Positions 1 through 8,084 are shown, numbered from the stretch's first letter. The stretch is 36,011 nucleotides of DNA from Acidobacteriaceae bacterium (GCA_025357215.1 JANXPR010000416.1:1-36011), one strand, 5' to 3'. Notes: a model not told the origin generated them from the sequence alone. A program made the numbers and translations.

Positions 1-227
1 GTATCTTTATCGAAGCCAATCAAATGACCCTGTGGGCCTAGGCGCTTTGCAATTTCGAAACTGTGGCCGCCCAAGCCGAGGGTCGCGTCGATATAGGTCC
101 CGTCGCGACGGATTGTTAAAAAGTCGATCGCTTCTTGTAAAAGAACTGATACATGGCCAAGAGCTTTTCCACTGCCATGCGCTCCCTCGGGAGCTTTTTC
201 CAAACCAAACTCTTCCTCGTCCGCCAC
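1..227 (-). CDS. rsmH: 16S rRNA (cytosine(1402)-N4)-methyltransferase RsmH, N-terminal part
   Basis: Only the first 75 codons lie in the window; the gene continues past position 1. The reading frame starts at a GTG whose G is shared with the mraZ TAG stop (TAGTG), which implies translational coupling. After a short acidic leader (starting [11 protein letters not shown]) the sequence shows [13 protein letters not shown], then [12 protein letters not shown] and GHLIGFDKD. These are the conserved N-terminal HxPVLLxE block, the AdoMet-binding DATLGxGGHS motif I and the following GxDxD strand of RsmH (MraW). The enzyme N4-methylates C1402 of 16S rRNA in the decoding centre. Its place directly after mraZ is the classic order of the dcw cluster. 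The roughly 27-residue extension before the first conserved block is longer than usual, so a later start cannot be excluded, but no better one is visible. Confidence 0.9.
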   Translation of the reverse strand, partial: MADEEEFGLEKAPEGAHGSGKALGHVSVLLQEAIDFLTIRRDGTYIDATLGLGGHSFEIAKRLGPQGHLIGFDKD

Positions 228-667
228 TAGATGCCCAGTTCGTCGAGTGTTTTCTCATCGTCAGACGTGAACGGGTTCTCTTCTATGTCCTTGCGATATG
301 TCTCGATGCTCTGCACTTCGAGGTACGTAAGGTTCCCGATCACAGCCACTTCGCCCTGCACCCTGGCCGATTCGCGCAACAGCGCTGGAATCAGCAAACG
401 CCCCTGGCCGTCCATTTCCACCAGCTGGCCGTAATAGTTGGTGCGGTTCAAAAACTTTTTCTTCGTCGGATTGAAGTTGGAGAGCTGCGCCAGCTTCTGC
501 TCGATCCGTTGCCATTCCTCGAAGGGATATACTTGAGCAACCTTCCCATCCAGCGAAGTGATGTAAAATTGCAGGCCATACTTCTCGTCGATCAGACGCT
601 TGAATTCCGCGGGGACCTTGAGTCTCCCCTTTTCGTCGACGCGAGTTGGATGGTTGCCGCGAAACAT
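227..667 (-). CDS. mraZ: Transcriptional regulator MraZ
   Basis: MraZ is a ring-forming AbrB-like DNA-binding protein that represses the dcw cluster from its own promoter. The protein (146 residues from the ATG at 667) begins [19 protein letters not shown], the standard N-terminal hallmark. A second copy of the fold carries [13 protein letters not shown] around residues 87-99. Both SpoVT/AbrB-like DxKGR/GQGR half-domains are therefore present, and the length matches the family (about 143-152). A TTG four codons upstream keeps the frame open, but the family start is MFRG, so 667 is preferred. The gene is immediately followed by rsmH with a one-base stop/start overlap, and the upstream GTGGT repeat array (798-854) is its expected operator. 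Confidence 0.95.
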   Translation of the reverse strand: MFRGNHPTRVDEKGRLKVPAEFKRLIDEKYGLQFYITSLDGKVAQVYPFEEWQRIEQKLAQLSNFNPTKKKFLNRTNYYGQLVEMDGQGRLLIPALLRESARVQGEVAVIGNLTYLEVQSIETYRKDIEENPFTSDDEKTLDELGI

Positions 668-797
668 GCTGTCTTTCAATCAACCCGGCTTTTGCCGGTA
701 CAACTGAGGCGAAAATGGTGCTTTCTTGCTGATTTACCGGTTCGGTCACCGCTATTTGGGGTCTTTTACGGTTCATTTGCCCTTTGCTCTACTTAGG

Positions 798-854
798 ACC
801 ACTTACCCCTAGATCGAAACCACTTGATTACCACTTTCAACCACTTTGTACCAC
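798..854 (-). promoter_or_regulatory. MraZ operator: five GTGGT direct repeats
   Basis: On the minus strand, which is the mraZ coding strand, GTGGT occurs five times. On the plus strand this reads ACCAC starting at 798, 819, 830, 840 and 850, a spacing of 21, 11, 10 and 10 bases. Three inner copies are extended to AAGTGGT or AAAGTGGT. Helically phased TGGG- or AAAGTGG-type repeats upstream of mraZ are the known binding sites of the MraZ ring, so this is very likely the autoregulatory operator of the dcw cluster. A possible -35 (TTGAAA) lies within the array, but no convincing -10 is visible. The rest of the 668-1041 gap shows no gene. Confidence 0.85.
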
Positions 855-1041
855 ATCCTACGCCTAACCCTAGGCATGTCAAGGGCTATTTTCTGGGTTA
901 GGTGTGGAAAACCTCTTCCCCGCCGCCGACTCCTGCCTCTTGTGGCTTCCATCGTGACGCAGTACTAGATATGGTGTTTACCGTTGGGGTTCACGTTGAT
1001 CGGGGAACGCGCTGGCACGCGCATGACGGCTCGGCAAAAAG

Positions 1042-1070
1042 AAAAAAGCCCCGGAATCTCCGGGGCTTTT
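1042..1070 (-). terminator. Rho-independent terminator after the heptad-repeat gene
   Basis: A perfect 7-bp GC stem, GCCCCGG / CCGGGGC, with loop AATCT is flanked by six A on the left and four T on the right. On the minus strand the stem is followed by a T run, so it ends transcription of the gene at 1096-1539. The symmetry would also let it stop plus-strand transcripts. Confidence 0.85.
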
Positions 1071-1095
1071 GCGTTGCAGGCTCAGACTTTGTCGT

Positions 1096-1539
1096 TTACT
1101 TGCCGTTCTTGTCTTTGTGGATGTCACGGCGGTCGTGTTTGATGTCGCGCTTGTCAGAGCGGACGTCTTTGCGGTCCTGGTGCAGGTCGCGTTTGTCGCT
1201 GCGAATATCGCGTTTATCGTGATTGATGTCGCGCTGTTCCGCGCGGGCATCTTTCTTGTCGCCGGCCTTCAGGTCGGCGTTGCGCTCACGGCGGTCGCGG
1301 TTAATGTCCCGCTGGTCTTTGTTAATGTCCCGGCGATCAGCATTGCGGTCGCGGCGGTCTTGATTCAGATCGCGCTTGTCGCTGCGCACGTCTTTGCGGT
1401 CATGATTCAGGTCCCGCTTGTCTTGCCGCAGATCTTTGCGGTCGTTGTGAAGATCAGAGGGTGAACCGTCTTGCGCGAACGCCGCGGCTCCCAGTCCCAG
1501 AACTGCCACTGCCAGTAGTTGAGCTAGATTTCGTCGCAT
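1096..1539 (-). CDS. Secreted protein of charged heptad repeats
   Basis: The 147-residue protein starts with a clear signal peptide (MRRNLAQLLAVAVLGLGAAAFAQ, cleavage expected near residue 23). Nearly all of the rest is about fifteen tandem heptads of the form D-[ILV]-x-x-D-[KR]-[RK], such as DLRQDKR, DVRSDKR, DINHDKR and DLHQDRK. One irregular patch (AGDKKDARAEQ) sits near the middle. The composition is almost entirely Asp, Arg and Lys with one aliphatic residue per heptad. This suggests an extended charged helix, or a weak coiled coil, in the periplasm or outside the cell. AGGAGA lies just upstream of the ATG, and a strong terminator follows. Short Asp/Arg/Lys-repeat exported proteins occur in Acidobacteria, but I know of no assigned function. 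Cation or polyanion binding is speculation. Confidence 0.8.
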   Translation of the reverse strand: MRRNLAQLLAVAVLGLGAAAFAQDGSPSDLHNDRKDLRQDKRDLNHDRKDVRSDKRDLNQDRRDRNADRRDINKDQRDINRDRRERNADLKAGDKKDARAEQRDINHDKRDIRSDKRDLHQDRKDVRSDKRDIKHDRRDIHKDKNGK

Positions 1540-1721
1540 AGTAGAGATGTCTCCTGTGAATTCTCTCCAACAGTTGAAAGCGCTATGCGGGTATGAACCC
1601 GGCGGAACGGATTAGTTTCGCCGGGAGAGTTTGGAAATTAATTCGGTGCGCGGAATTAAAAGAAGCAGGTTGCGGAAGAAAAACCCGAAACTTTATCGCG
1701 GGTGGCGTGTTGGGTTGCTGC

Positions 1722-2708
1722 CTAGCAAGGCCCCAGCTTGTGGGGGTAAAGCACCCACATCTGCGGAACAACTTTGTGGACGCGCTCCACCACATCCAGT
1801 TTCCATTCTTCGGCGCGCGCCGGAGGCTCAACTTCCATCAGATAGAACGCGCTGATGGTGTTGAAAATCTGGCGGGCTTTTTGTACGACCATGGCTTTGG
1901 CCTGCGGCTCGTCGAAATTTATAGATTGCTTTTGGCCCAAGACTCCGCGGACCAGACCTCCGCTATTGGCGGTGAGTGGAAAGAAGTTCTCGTCTCCGGT
2001 TTCGTAAACAATGTTGCCGATGCCCGGCGTGGTCCACGCCAGTCCTTGCGACGTGGTAGAAGTCATGCTTCCGCCTGTGGTGACGTTGCGCGTGCTTACC
2101 GGTCCCATGGCCAGCCCAAACATGCGAATGCGCCGGTCTTCCAGGGCCTTGGCAATCGTCTTGGGATTGGTCTTCTTGCTGCCTTCCAGATCAAAAGCAA
2201 TGGCCACAATGGAGTCGCCGTTTACCGGGGCGCCGAACCATTCCATGCCTTCCATCATTGCGTCCAGCACGCCTACAGAATCGCTCTTGGCCTCAAAATC
2301 CTGACTAAGGACTTCCTTGAATTTTGCGCTGTCTTCACCAAACTTGGCTCCACGGTTCGTCCCGTGGGTCACGATCACAGCGAAGGAGTCCCCGGGACGT
2401 CCGGCCGCCACCATGGCGTTCAGCATTTCAATTTCCGCTTTGCGGTAGTTGCTGTTGATCTTTTTCCCGGTATCCACAACAAGAAGAACGCGCCGTGGAC
2501 CATCGTCAAAAGTTACGGTTTTTACCGCAATCGGGGTTTTGAGGCCTTTCCCGTTGAAATCATCCGCCTTTAGGCCGCGGAAGTTGTCTCCGTTGGCATT
2601 GATCACGCTGACAGCTACAACCTTGCAGGTTGAAGTCTGGGAAAAACCACGGTCTACAAGGCTCAAAGAAGAAAGTAGAAGGAAGACAAAGAAAGTACGC
2701 CGAGTCAT
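1722..2708 (-). CDS. Secreted VWFA-related protein (Acidobacterial type)
   Basis: The protein has 328 residues. It starts with a signal peptide (MTRRTFFVFLLLSSLSLVDRG, mature end near FSQTS), followed by a short strand-rich segment with GLKADDFN. This resembles the VTGLxxxDF block that precedes the von Willebrand A domain in the VWFA-related proteins abundant in Acidobacteria. The A domain begins at RRVLLVVDTGKKI. The first metal-site (MIDAS) loop, normally DxSxS, reads DTGKK here, so metal-dependent adhesion is probably lost or altered. A later block, GDSIVAIAFDLEG, and the RRIRMFGLAMG strand fit the second half of the domain. The ligand is unknown. The protein is likely periplasmic or exported. 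It stands alone between two unrelated minus-strand genes. Confidence 0.8.
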   Translation of the reverse strand: MTRRTFFVFLLLSSLSLVDRGFSQTSTCKVVAVSVINANGDNFRGLKADDFNGKGLKTPIAVKTVTFDDGPRRVLLVVDTGKKINSNYRKAEIEMLNAMVAAGRPGDSFAVIVTHGTNRGAKFGEDSAKFKEVLSQDFEAKSDSVGVLDAMMEGMEWFGAPVNGDSIVAIAFDLEGSKKTNPKTIAKALEDRRIRMFGLAMGPVSTRNVTTGGSMTSTTSQGLAWTTPGIGNIVYETGDENFFPLTANSGGLVRGVLGQKQSINFDEPQAKAMVVQKARQIFNTISAFYLMEVEPPARAEEWKLDVVERVHKVVPQMWVLYPHKLGPC

Positions 2709-2805
2709 AGTACGGACCCTCCCCGGGTCTACCAGGAACGCGCCGATTATACCAAGGGGACCCCGTGGGGATCCTGTGACGTTACAGGGTTGTCACCAGC
2801 GCGGC

Positions 2806-3279
2806 CTACATCTTCTGAGGGTCAAGGAGACGCGGGGAATTTTCGTCTTCGCTGGAACGGCCTTCGCTGATTTCCATGGCGTGCGTGACAATAGGCCAGA
2901 ACGCGCTGTCGGATCCAATGGGGTAACGCTTTCCGAGGAATTGCAAGAGCTGCCGAGCCTGTTTCGGGGGCAATGCAGTGGATTGAAGGAACAGTGTTTC
3001 GCAAGAAGGCGGATTATCTTCTTTTGGCGTCGCGGCTTTTGCCGGCGCCGCTGCCGGAGTGGCGGCTTGCACGGCTGCCGTTTCTACAGCGAGTACTGCC
3101 AGAAACTTCTCCACCTGGTACCAAAAGCCAGGTTCGCGGTTTCGAGCAAAACTACGCAACACGATTTGCAGGACTGGAGCAGAACTCCCCGCATCCAGGA
3201 CGCCTAGTTTCCACTGGCAGATCCATGCGGCAAATGCGGGTTCGATTTGTTGCGTGGCCGAACGGTCCCAATAGCTCAT
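2806..3279 (-). CDS. Hypothetical protein with Ala/Pro linker
   Basis: This 157-residue reading frame is not recognised. Residues 1-65 are rich in Trp and hydrophobic residues and look helical (starting MSYWDRSATQQIEPAFAAWI). Residues 68-88 form an Ala/Pro/Lys linker (AVQAATPAAAPAKAATPK). The C-terminal part includes QARQLLQFLGKRYP and then polar residues. No signal peptide or membrane segment is evident. The frame stays open upstream of the ATG without a good start, and there is no clear ribosome site, so the start is uncertain. It is oriented like the VWFA gene downstream (gap about 97 bases). A non-coding explanation remains possible, although the competing frames look like shadows. Confidence 0.5.
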   Translation of the reverse strand: MSYWDRSATQQIEPAFAAWICQWKLGVLDAGSSAPVLQIVLRSFARNREPGFWYQVEKFLAVLAVETAAVQAATPAAAPAKAATPKEDNPPSCETLFLQSTALPPKQARQLLQFLGKRYPIGSDSAFWPIVTHAMEISEGRSSEDENSPRLLDPQKM

Positions 3280-3465
3280 GGTGGTGGCGCTTTTTAGCTC
3301 CCAAGCCTTCCGCGGTACATTTTGTCGAAATCTAGATGCAGTTTTTTGGCTTTACCCCTTCCTCATCGGCAAGAAACAGGGCAAAAAAGCAGAGTACCGG
3401 CGTAACAGAAAGCAGTTTTTGGTATGATGCCTTAATGTTCGGCCAGCCAGCGGGAGTATTTCGAT

Positions 3466-3555
3466 GTGAAAACAATTACGGTGAATATGCACGAGGTTGC
3501 TGAACTAGTGGACAATGACCCACAGGACAGGGCCTTAAGACCACAGCACCCCTAG
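3466..3555 (+). CDS. Possible 29-residue small ORF
   Basis: A GTG at 3466 opens a short frame (VKTITVNMHEVAELVDNDP, then ten residues to TAG). A GGGAG lies nine bases upstream and a TATGAT hexamer at 3423-3428. The start resembles that of a small antitoxin or a truncated gene, but nothing follows it. It lies in the 564-base gap between the unknown minus-strand gene and the pilin operon. It could equally be chance. Confidence 0.2.
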   Translation: MKTITVNMHEVAELVDNDPQDRALRPQHP

Positions 3556-3593
3556 CCCGATCTGACCCCTTCGGACAGTGCCCGTTTGTTCTA

Positions 3594-3676
3594 TTTTTCG
3601 TCTCTGTGGAAATAAATATAATCCGTTTATAATCTTTAACTTATAAAGAAATACCTTAGATCACACTTGCGTGTGA
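3594..3676 (+). promoter_or_regulatory. Candidate promoter region of the minor-pilin operon
   Basis: An AT-rich island within GC-rich sequence carries two perfect TATAAT hexamers (3617-3622 and 3628-3633), 11 bases apart. Neither has a good -35 at 17 bases. Just downstream lies the inverted repeat TCACAC-ttgc-GTGTGA (3661-3676), a possible operator. The following 170 bases up to 3844 form a long leader with no gene that I can identify. The assignment to the pilin operon rests on position and composition only. Confidence 0.4.
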
Positions 3677-3843
3677 GTTAGTATATTTGGGTACCGAAGT
3701 AACAGTACGAAAGTAGTGAGCTTGAGGTGTGTTCCGGTTCGCCCCCCCTGCCCGGAGCAACTCCCAACGAACGATACGAATATTCGCAAGTGACAGGTTT
3801 TGCTTCGCCCTGAATTGAAGACTTCTTAAATCTGAGCAGGACG

Positions 3844-4500
3844 GTGTTTGTGAGAGCGACGGAGAAGAATGCGCAGGCCGGGTTCAGCCTGACCGAATTG
3901 CTGGTTGTCGTAGCGATCATTTTGATCGTGGGAGGGATGTCTCTCCCCAGCATCGCGCGTGTCGTCGACAATGCCCGTCTGAAAGCCGCCTCACAACAAC
4001 TTGCCAGCCTGTATCAACAAGCTCGCATCCGTTCCACGCAGGACAACACCTATTACGAACTGGTGAGCACTCCATCCGGGGCGCGCCCGGCGCAAGTTTG
4101 CATTGATCTGGATGGTGACGGCGTTTGCGGTCCCACGGAACCGCAGATTGAGCTTCCGTCGCAAGTCACGTTGAGCAACATTGGCGTTCCTGTGGCGCTG
4201 GACCAGACAGCGTTAGGCTTTCCGGCCATCGGCGTGGAAGCCTCTGTTATGTACAACCAGCAGGACATCATGGTTCCCGGCCTGGCTTGGAACAGCCGCG
4301 GACTGCCCTGCCAACGGACATCCACGACGTCCCCTTGCGCGAACCTTACGCCCTCTGGCGCGGTGGCCTGGATGCAATACCTGCAGATGCAGCGTTCCGT
4401 TGTAGATGTTTCCTATGCCGCTGTTTCCGTGAGTCCCACCGGACATGTGCGGACTTGGTCTTACGCCCCGACTTCGAGTGGCGGAGGCAACTGGTTCTAA
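3844..4500 (+). CDS. GspH/FimT-family minor pseudopilin
   Basis: This 218-residue protein carries a class III prepilin leader: the basic N-terminus ends in QAG, then FSLTELLVVVAIILIVGGM, with cleavage expected between Gly13 and Phe14. The Glu at mature position 5 is present. The hydrophobic helix continues into a conserved N-terminal alpha-helix (ARLKAASQQLASLYQQARIRSTQ) typical of GspH/FimT. The globular part carries two cysteine pairs and a DLDGDGVCGPTEP loop. The start is GTG at 3844, with AGGA about five bases before it; a second GTG at 3850 is also possible. It is the first gene of a four-gene minor-pilin operon. FimT/GspH pseudopilins prime type IV pilus assembly and can bind DNA during uptake, but the subtype cannot be resolved here. 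Confidence 0.85.
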   Translation: MFVRATEKNAQAGFSLTELLVVVAIILIVGGMSLPSIARVVDNARLKAASQQLASLYQQARIRSTQDNTYYELVSTPSGARPAQVCIDLDGDGVCGPTEPQIELPSQVTLSNIGVPVALDQTALGFPAIGVEASVMYNQQDIMVPGLAWNSRGLPCQRTSTTSPCANLTPSGAVAWMQYLQMQRSVVDVSYAAVSVSPTGHVRTWSYAPTSSGGGNWF

Positions 4501-4509
4501 ACAACCGCC

Positions 4510-5088
4510 ATGAAAATGACTACCCCATCCCGCGCAACATCTCACGCAAACCAGACCGGCAGAAAGCAGGGAGGCTTCAGCTTGATTGAGCTGATGATCG
4601 CCATGACCGTGCTGGTGGTTGGCTTGCTTGGCAGCATGGGAATCATCTTCGTGGCTACCGCCAGCAATGGACGCTCCAAGTTGAGCACCCATGCAGCCAC
4701 ACTGGCCGAAAGCACCATGGAACGCATTGTGGCCATTCCCCAGAGCGCAACCGGGGCCGCCGCTATCACGGCTATCAACGATTGTGCCGGCAACGCATTC
4801 ATCGTAAATACCCAGCCCGGTGGCGCGCCTCTGCTTTCCAGCGGAGCCTTTGCGGACGTGGATTTCAACCAGGCAACGACACCCGGCTATGCCATGGCCT
4901 ATACAGATTGCCCAGCCAGCCCGGGCGCGGCCGGTGTTCCTTATGACGTGCGCTGGCGCATTGATCCCGGCCCCACGCCCAACACGCAACTCGTTACCGT
5001 AAGCGCCAAAGCCCTGGCTGGCGGTAACAGCCCGGTAGCAGTTTTTTCACGGCCCCGCACGCTCCACCAATTACGAGGAGACCTGTAG
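4510..5088 (+). CDS. pilV: Type IV pilus minor pilin PilV
   Basis: The 192-residue protein has a 22-residue basic leader ending in QGG, then FSLIELMIAMTVLVVGLLGSM. This is a prepilin peptidase site with Glu5 and a hydrophobic helix carrying the VLVVGLLG signature typical of PilV. The following TLAESTMERIVAIP segment matches the amphipathic helix of PilV proteins. The globular domain is small and contains two cysteines. It starts nine bases after the fimT-like stop and ends directly at the start of the pilW-like gene (TAG then GTG), so the genes are clearly one operon. PilV, PilW, PilX and FimT-type minor pilins form the priming complex at the pilus tip in the inner membrane and periplasm. Confidence 0.85.
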   Translation: MKMTTPSRATSHANQTGRKQGGFSLIELMIAMTVLVVGLLGSMGIIFVATASNGRSKLSTHAATLAESTMERIVAIPQSATGAAAITAINDCAGNAFIVNTQPGGAPLLSSGAFADVDFNQATTPGYAMAYTDCPASPGAAGVPYDVRWRIDPGPTPNTQLVTVSAKALAGGNSPVAVFSRPRTLHQLRGDL

Positions 5089-5865
5089 GTGATATTGCGC
5101 CAGTCATCATCGAATGCCCCATCGAATGCCGCCCGGGCAACGAACGTCACCAGAGCCACGCGCTCCGGCGCGGCGGCTGGCTTTTCTCTGCTAGAAATGC
5201 TGATTGCGATTGCGATTCTCGGCGTGGTTACTGGCGCGGTGTTCGAGCAGATCAGCACCATGCAGAAAAAGTCCCAGTCAGAAGCGATGAAACTGGACCT
5301 GAGCCAGCAGTCGCGCGAGTTTCTTGACCAGACTGTTCGCGACCTTCACATGGCCGGTTATCCCAAGTCCGCAATGTATGCCAACATGCCGGACAATACG
5401 GACAATCGGGTTGCCGCCGGCCTGGTTGCCGTTTCGCCGGCCAGCATCCTGATGGAAGGCGATGTAAATTCCGAAGGCCAGGTCTATAGCGTAAAAATTG
5501 TGTACGTTCCGGTTGATCCCGCTGACGCGGCATGCCCCTGCCTGCGCCGATTCGCTGTCCCCAAGACCCCAGGCAACCCGTTGGCGCAGCCAACGGCCAC
5601 CAACTATACGGAAACCACACAAGTTCTTCCCCCGGGCATCGGCCCCGGTTTGTCTGGCGAAGACCTTTTTGCTTTTTATGACATGAACGGCAATCCCGTG
5701 GATGTGACCGCCGGAGCTGATATCTCCACCAGCGGCGGCCAAGCCACCATTGCTTCCATCAAAACAATCAAGATCAATCTCAGCCTGGTCACGAACCTTC
5801 GTGATCCAGCCAGCGGAGGGTTGATGCGAACTTCTATGTCGGCCACAGCGAGGCTTAACCAATGA
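5089..5865 (+). CDS. pilW: Type IV pilus minor pilin PilW
   Basis: The protein has 258 residues from a GTG that abuts the pilV stop. The leader ends in AAAG, then FSLLEMLIAIAILGVVTGAV, again a prepilin peptidase site with Glu5. The helix continues with DLSQQSREFLDQTVRDLHMAGYP. This matches PilW-type proteins, where a RDLxxAGY motif follows the membrane helix. The central region has a CPCLRRF cysteine motif and a FAFYDMNGNPVD segment. The stop overlaps the next start by four bases (ATGA), indicating coupled translation with the pilX-like gene. Confidence 0.85.
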   Translation: MILRQSSSNAPSNAARATNVTRATRSGAAAGFSLLEMLIAIAILGVVTGAVFEQISTMQKKSQSEAMKLDLSQQSREFLDQTVRDLHMAGYPKSAMYANMPDNTDNRVAAGLVAVSPASILMEGDVNSEGQVYSVKIVYVPVDPADAACPCLRRFAVPKTPGNPLAQPTATNYTETTQVLPPGIGPGLSGEDLFAFYDMNGNPVDVTAGADISTSGGQATIASIKTIKINLSLVTNLRDPASGGLMRTSMSATARLNQ

Positions 5866-7769
5866 CCAAGCTCGCAACGGCAAAAGCAATTCGGACGCGG
5901 GAACGCGGAGCAGCCCTGCTGCTCACTTTGTTTGCGTTGCTTTTACTCTCTGCCATTGGCTTGTTCATGGTGCTCTCCTCAGACACTGAGACCCGCATTG
6001 ACAACAATTATTCCGGCAGCCTCAGCATGTACTATGCAGCGCGCTCGGGCGTGGAAGAAGTTCGCGATCGGCTGAAGCTTCCTTCCGCGAGCGGCGGGCT
6101 GGTTGTGCTGCCTCAGGATGTGGCTGGCAATTTCCACGGCGTTCTCTATGTCGTGAATCCCGCGGGCGGCGAGTTGGTGGACCCCACCGACCCGGGCAAC
6201 AAGTATTTTGATACCCAGCTTTGCCACGACTACCCTTCGGGCGTTCCCACCGGCACCAAGTGCAACGCTGTACCAGGTACCGTGGGATGGAATCTGCCCA
6301 CGCAGCCCGCCATGGTGCCGTCCATTGGTCCGCTGGGTTACAAATGGGTCCGCATCAACATCAAGACCAACGGCATCGGCCCATACCCCGTGGACGCTGC
6401 CGCCGCTATCGGCGCGCGCATTTGCTGGGACGGCCAGACCGAACAAGTTACCCCCGGCGGCCTGAACCCGGCCTGCGATGCCAATGGAATGCAGACTGTG
6501 TACATGCTTACCGCACTGGCCGCGAACCCAGGACCGGTTGGCGTAAGCGCCAGCAAGGTAGTGCGCTCAGAAGTGGTGGCGCCTGCCATACGTCCAGCGG
6601 GCGCAATCACCAGTGAAGCTCCCGTGACCGCGGCTTTCTTCGGCGCTTCGGGAATTCCCGGTACCGCGATTGACGGCCGTCCGCACAATCTGGACCGCAG
6701 TCTTTCCACCAGCGGTCGCTGCTCGGCGATTGCTCCCGTGGCAACGGATACCAACCAGTCCAGTCTGCAGATGGAAACCGCTCTGAGTAACTTGCGGCAA
6801 AGCATTGTGCAGACCGCCAACGCGTCCTGCAATGCTGACGGCACCGCAATTGGCTCCAGCCTCTGCCCGCCTGGTTTGTGGTGGGTACGTGGAACCGCGG
6901 TAGCTCCCCGCTTTATTACCAGCGGAGGCGGAAGCGGCACATCTGGCACGACGGGTACCACCGGAACAACGGGTACTACCGGTTCGGCAACCGCGTCCGG
7001 AACAACCGGCACCAGCGGATCAAGCGGCGGCGATGGTGGCGGCGACGGCGGTCATCACGACCACCCGGACCCAACACCCACGCCAACCCCCACCCCAACG
7101 CCTGTACCCACACCATCGGTCAGCTGCGATCCAACCAATCCCAGTTGCTATTCAAACCTGAATTTGGCGGCCCCCGAGTTGCGGGCTACCGCGGCATTCT
7201 TTGCTCCTCAGCTCCCCGCGGTTGCGCTGGAAGCAAATCCAACAGCTCCGTTCGTCGGCGGCACGGGCAACCAGGTAGACACCACGGTCTATCAATCCGC
7301 CAGCGTCACCATGCCGCAGAACTCGATTGCCGCACTGAACGCTTTTATTTCTTCCAACATGAACTCGCCAAACTATTTCGCGGTTTCCGCGGCCAGTATG
7401 GCGCTCTCTTACGGAACCAGCAGCAGCCCGGCGATTGTGGTCATCACGGACCCGAACCTGAAGCTGACTGGCGCTGGACTTTCCGGCTTTGGCGTCCTGG
7501 TGGTCCCCAGTGATTTCGAAATCAACGCTAATCTACAGTGGACAGGCATCGTTCTGGTGCAAGGAGCCAGCGGCCAGTTTACGATTGGACCAAGCGCGAG
7601 TGGGTACATCAATGGCGCGGTGATGTTGCAGTCCGGCGCAAGTTTGAATCTGCAGACCACCACGGCCGGTGCTGGAGACTTCCGTATTTCTTACAGCTGT
7701 GACGCGGTCGATGCGGCTTTTGCTTCCCTGCCGTTCAAGATCGTCTCAACCTCGGAAACATCGTTCTAG
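5862..7769 (+). CDS. PilX-like pilus assembly protein with Gly/Thr and Pro/Thr linker
   Basis: This 635-residue protein is much longer than usual PilX (about 170-200). Residues 14-70 carry the PilX N-terminal pattern: RERGAALLLTLFALLLLSA, a membrane helix, then a segment ending MYYAARSGVEEVRDRL. It lacks the canonical prepilin Gly-Phe site, which is normal for PilX-like proteins. Residues of about 75-350 form a globular domain with several cysteines. About 353-418 is low complexity: GTTGTTGTTG repeats, then a His/Asp/Gly patch (GGDGGHHDHPDP), then TPTPTPTPTP. The C-terminal 215 residues are a second, strand-rich domain (for example VVITDPNLKLTGAGLSGFGVLVV) resembling filament-like domains in other exported PilX-type proteins. 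It is the last gene of the operon; no pilY1 follows. Confidence 0.75.
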   Translation: MTKLATAKAIRTRERGAALLLTLFALLLLSAIGLFMVLSSDTETRIDNNYSGSLSMYYAARSGVEEVRDRLKLPSASGGLVVLPQDVAGNFHGVLYVVNPAGGELVDPTDPGNKYFDTQLCHDYPSGVPTGTKCNAVPGTVGWNLPTQPAMVPSIGPLGYKWVRINIKTNGIGPYPVDAAAAIGARICWDGQTEQVTPGGLNPACDANGMQTVYMLTALAANPGPVGVSASKVVRSEVVAPAIRPAGAITSEAPVTAAFFGASGIPGTAIDGRPHNLDRSLSTSGRCSAIAPVATDTNQSSLQMETALSNLRQSIVQTANASCNADGTAIGSSLCPPGLWWVRGTAVAPRFITSGGGSGTSGTTGTTGTTGTTGSATASGTTGTSGSSGGDGGGDGGHHDHPDPTPTPTPTPTPVPTPSVSCDPTNPSCYSNLNLAAPELRATAAFFAPQLPAVALEANPTAPFVGGTGNQVDTTVYQSASVTMPQNSIAALNAFISSNMNSPNYFAVSAASMALSYGTSSSPAIVVITDPNLKLTGAGLSGFGVLVVPSDFEINANLQWTGIVLVQGASGQFTIGPSASGYINGAVMLQSGASLNLQTTTAGAGDFRISYSCDAVDAAFASLPFKIVSTSETSF

Positions 7770-7802
7770 AAGTAAGATTTTTAAAAATCCTTGGAAACAA
7801 AA

Positions 7803-7832
7803 AAGGACGTCGCAACGCGGCGTCCTTATTTT
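7803..7832 (+). terminator. Terminator of the minor-pilin operon
   Basis: An 11-bp stem, AAGGACGTCGC / GCGGCGTCCTT (one T-G wobble), with loop AAC is followed by ATTTT. It lies 33 bases after the pilX-like stop. Upstream A residues mean that it can also serve the small minus-strand gene at 7887-8084. Confidence 0.8.
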
Positions 7833-7886
7833 GTATGCGCAAACACTGATCTCGATGCGGCTGCCCATCAGCCATCTGTGAGGCTT

Positions 7887-8084
7887 TTACGCGCGGCGTC
7901 CGGTCAGCACACGCGCTGGCAAGAAGATGATTCCGCGCAGCAGCTCCAGCACGCCTCCAACGGCAATCCCCAGAATACGAAACGGCAGCAGAAGCAACCA
8001 CACGATGGGATACAGAACCAATGCCAGCAAAGCCATCGGCCAACAGACAACCAGAAGCAGGCACCACAGGATGAAGGTCATCAT
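7887..8084 (-). CDS. Small hydrophobic membrane protein
   Basis: This 65-residue protein is almost entirely hydrophobic. Residues 2-36 could form two closely spaced membrane helices (MMTFILWCLLLVVCWPMALL, then VLYPIVWLLLLP), with a third weaker amphipathic helix (ILGIAVGGVLELLRGII) and a basic C-terminus (ARVLTGRRA). Clean membrane topology and a positive tail argue for a real gene despite a poor ribosome site. It converges on the pilin operon and shares its bidirectional terminator. The function is unknown. Confidence 0.6.
   Translation of the reverse strand: MMTFILWCLLLVVCWPMALLALVLYPIVWLLLLPFRILGIAVGGVLELLRGIIFLPARVLTGRRA

Noticed and set aside
32-796. Long plus-strand open frame over mraZ
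   Set aside because: Antisense to mraZ and the operator; no protein family pattern, and mraZ is certain.
1593-2573. 326-codon plus-strand frame over the VWFA gene
   Set aside because: The minus-strand product has a signal peptide and VWFA pattern; the plus-strand frame is a shadow of it.
4213-4989. 258-codon minus-strand frame over fimT/pilV
   Set aside because: Antisense to two clear pseudopilin genes; no domain pattern.
6878-7513. Alternative plus-strand frame inside the PilX-like gene
   Set aside because: Out-of-frame reading of a low-complexity linker, rich in Arg and Gly.
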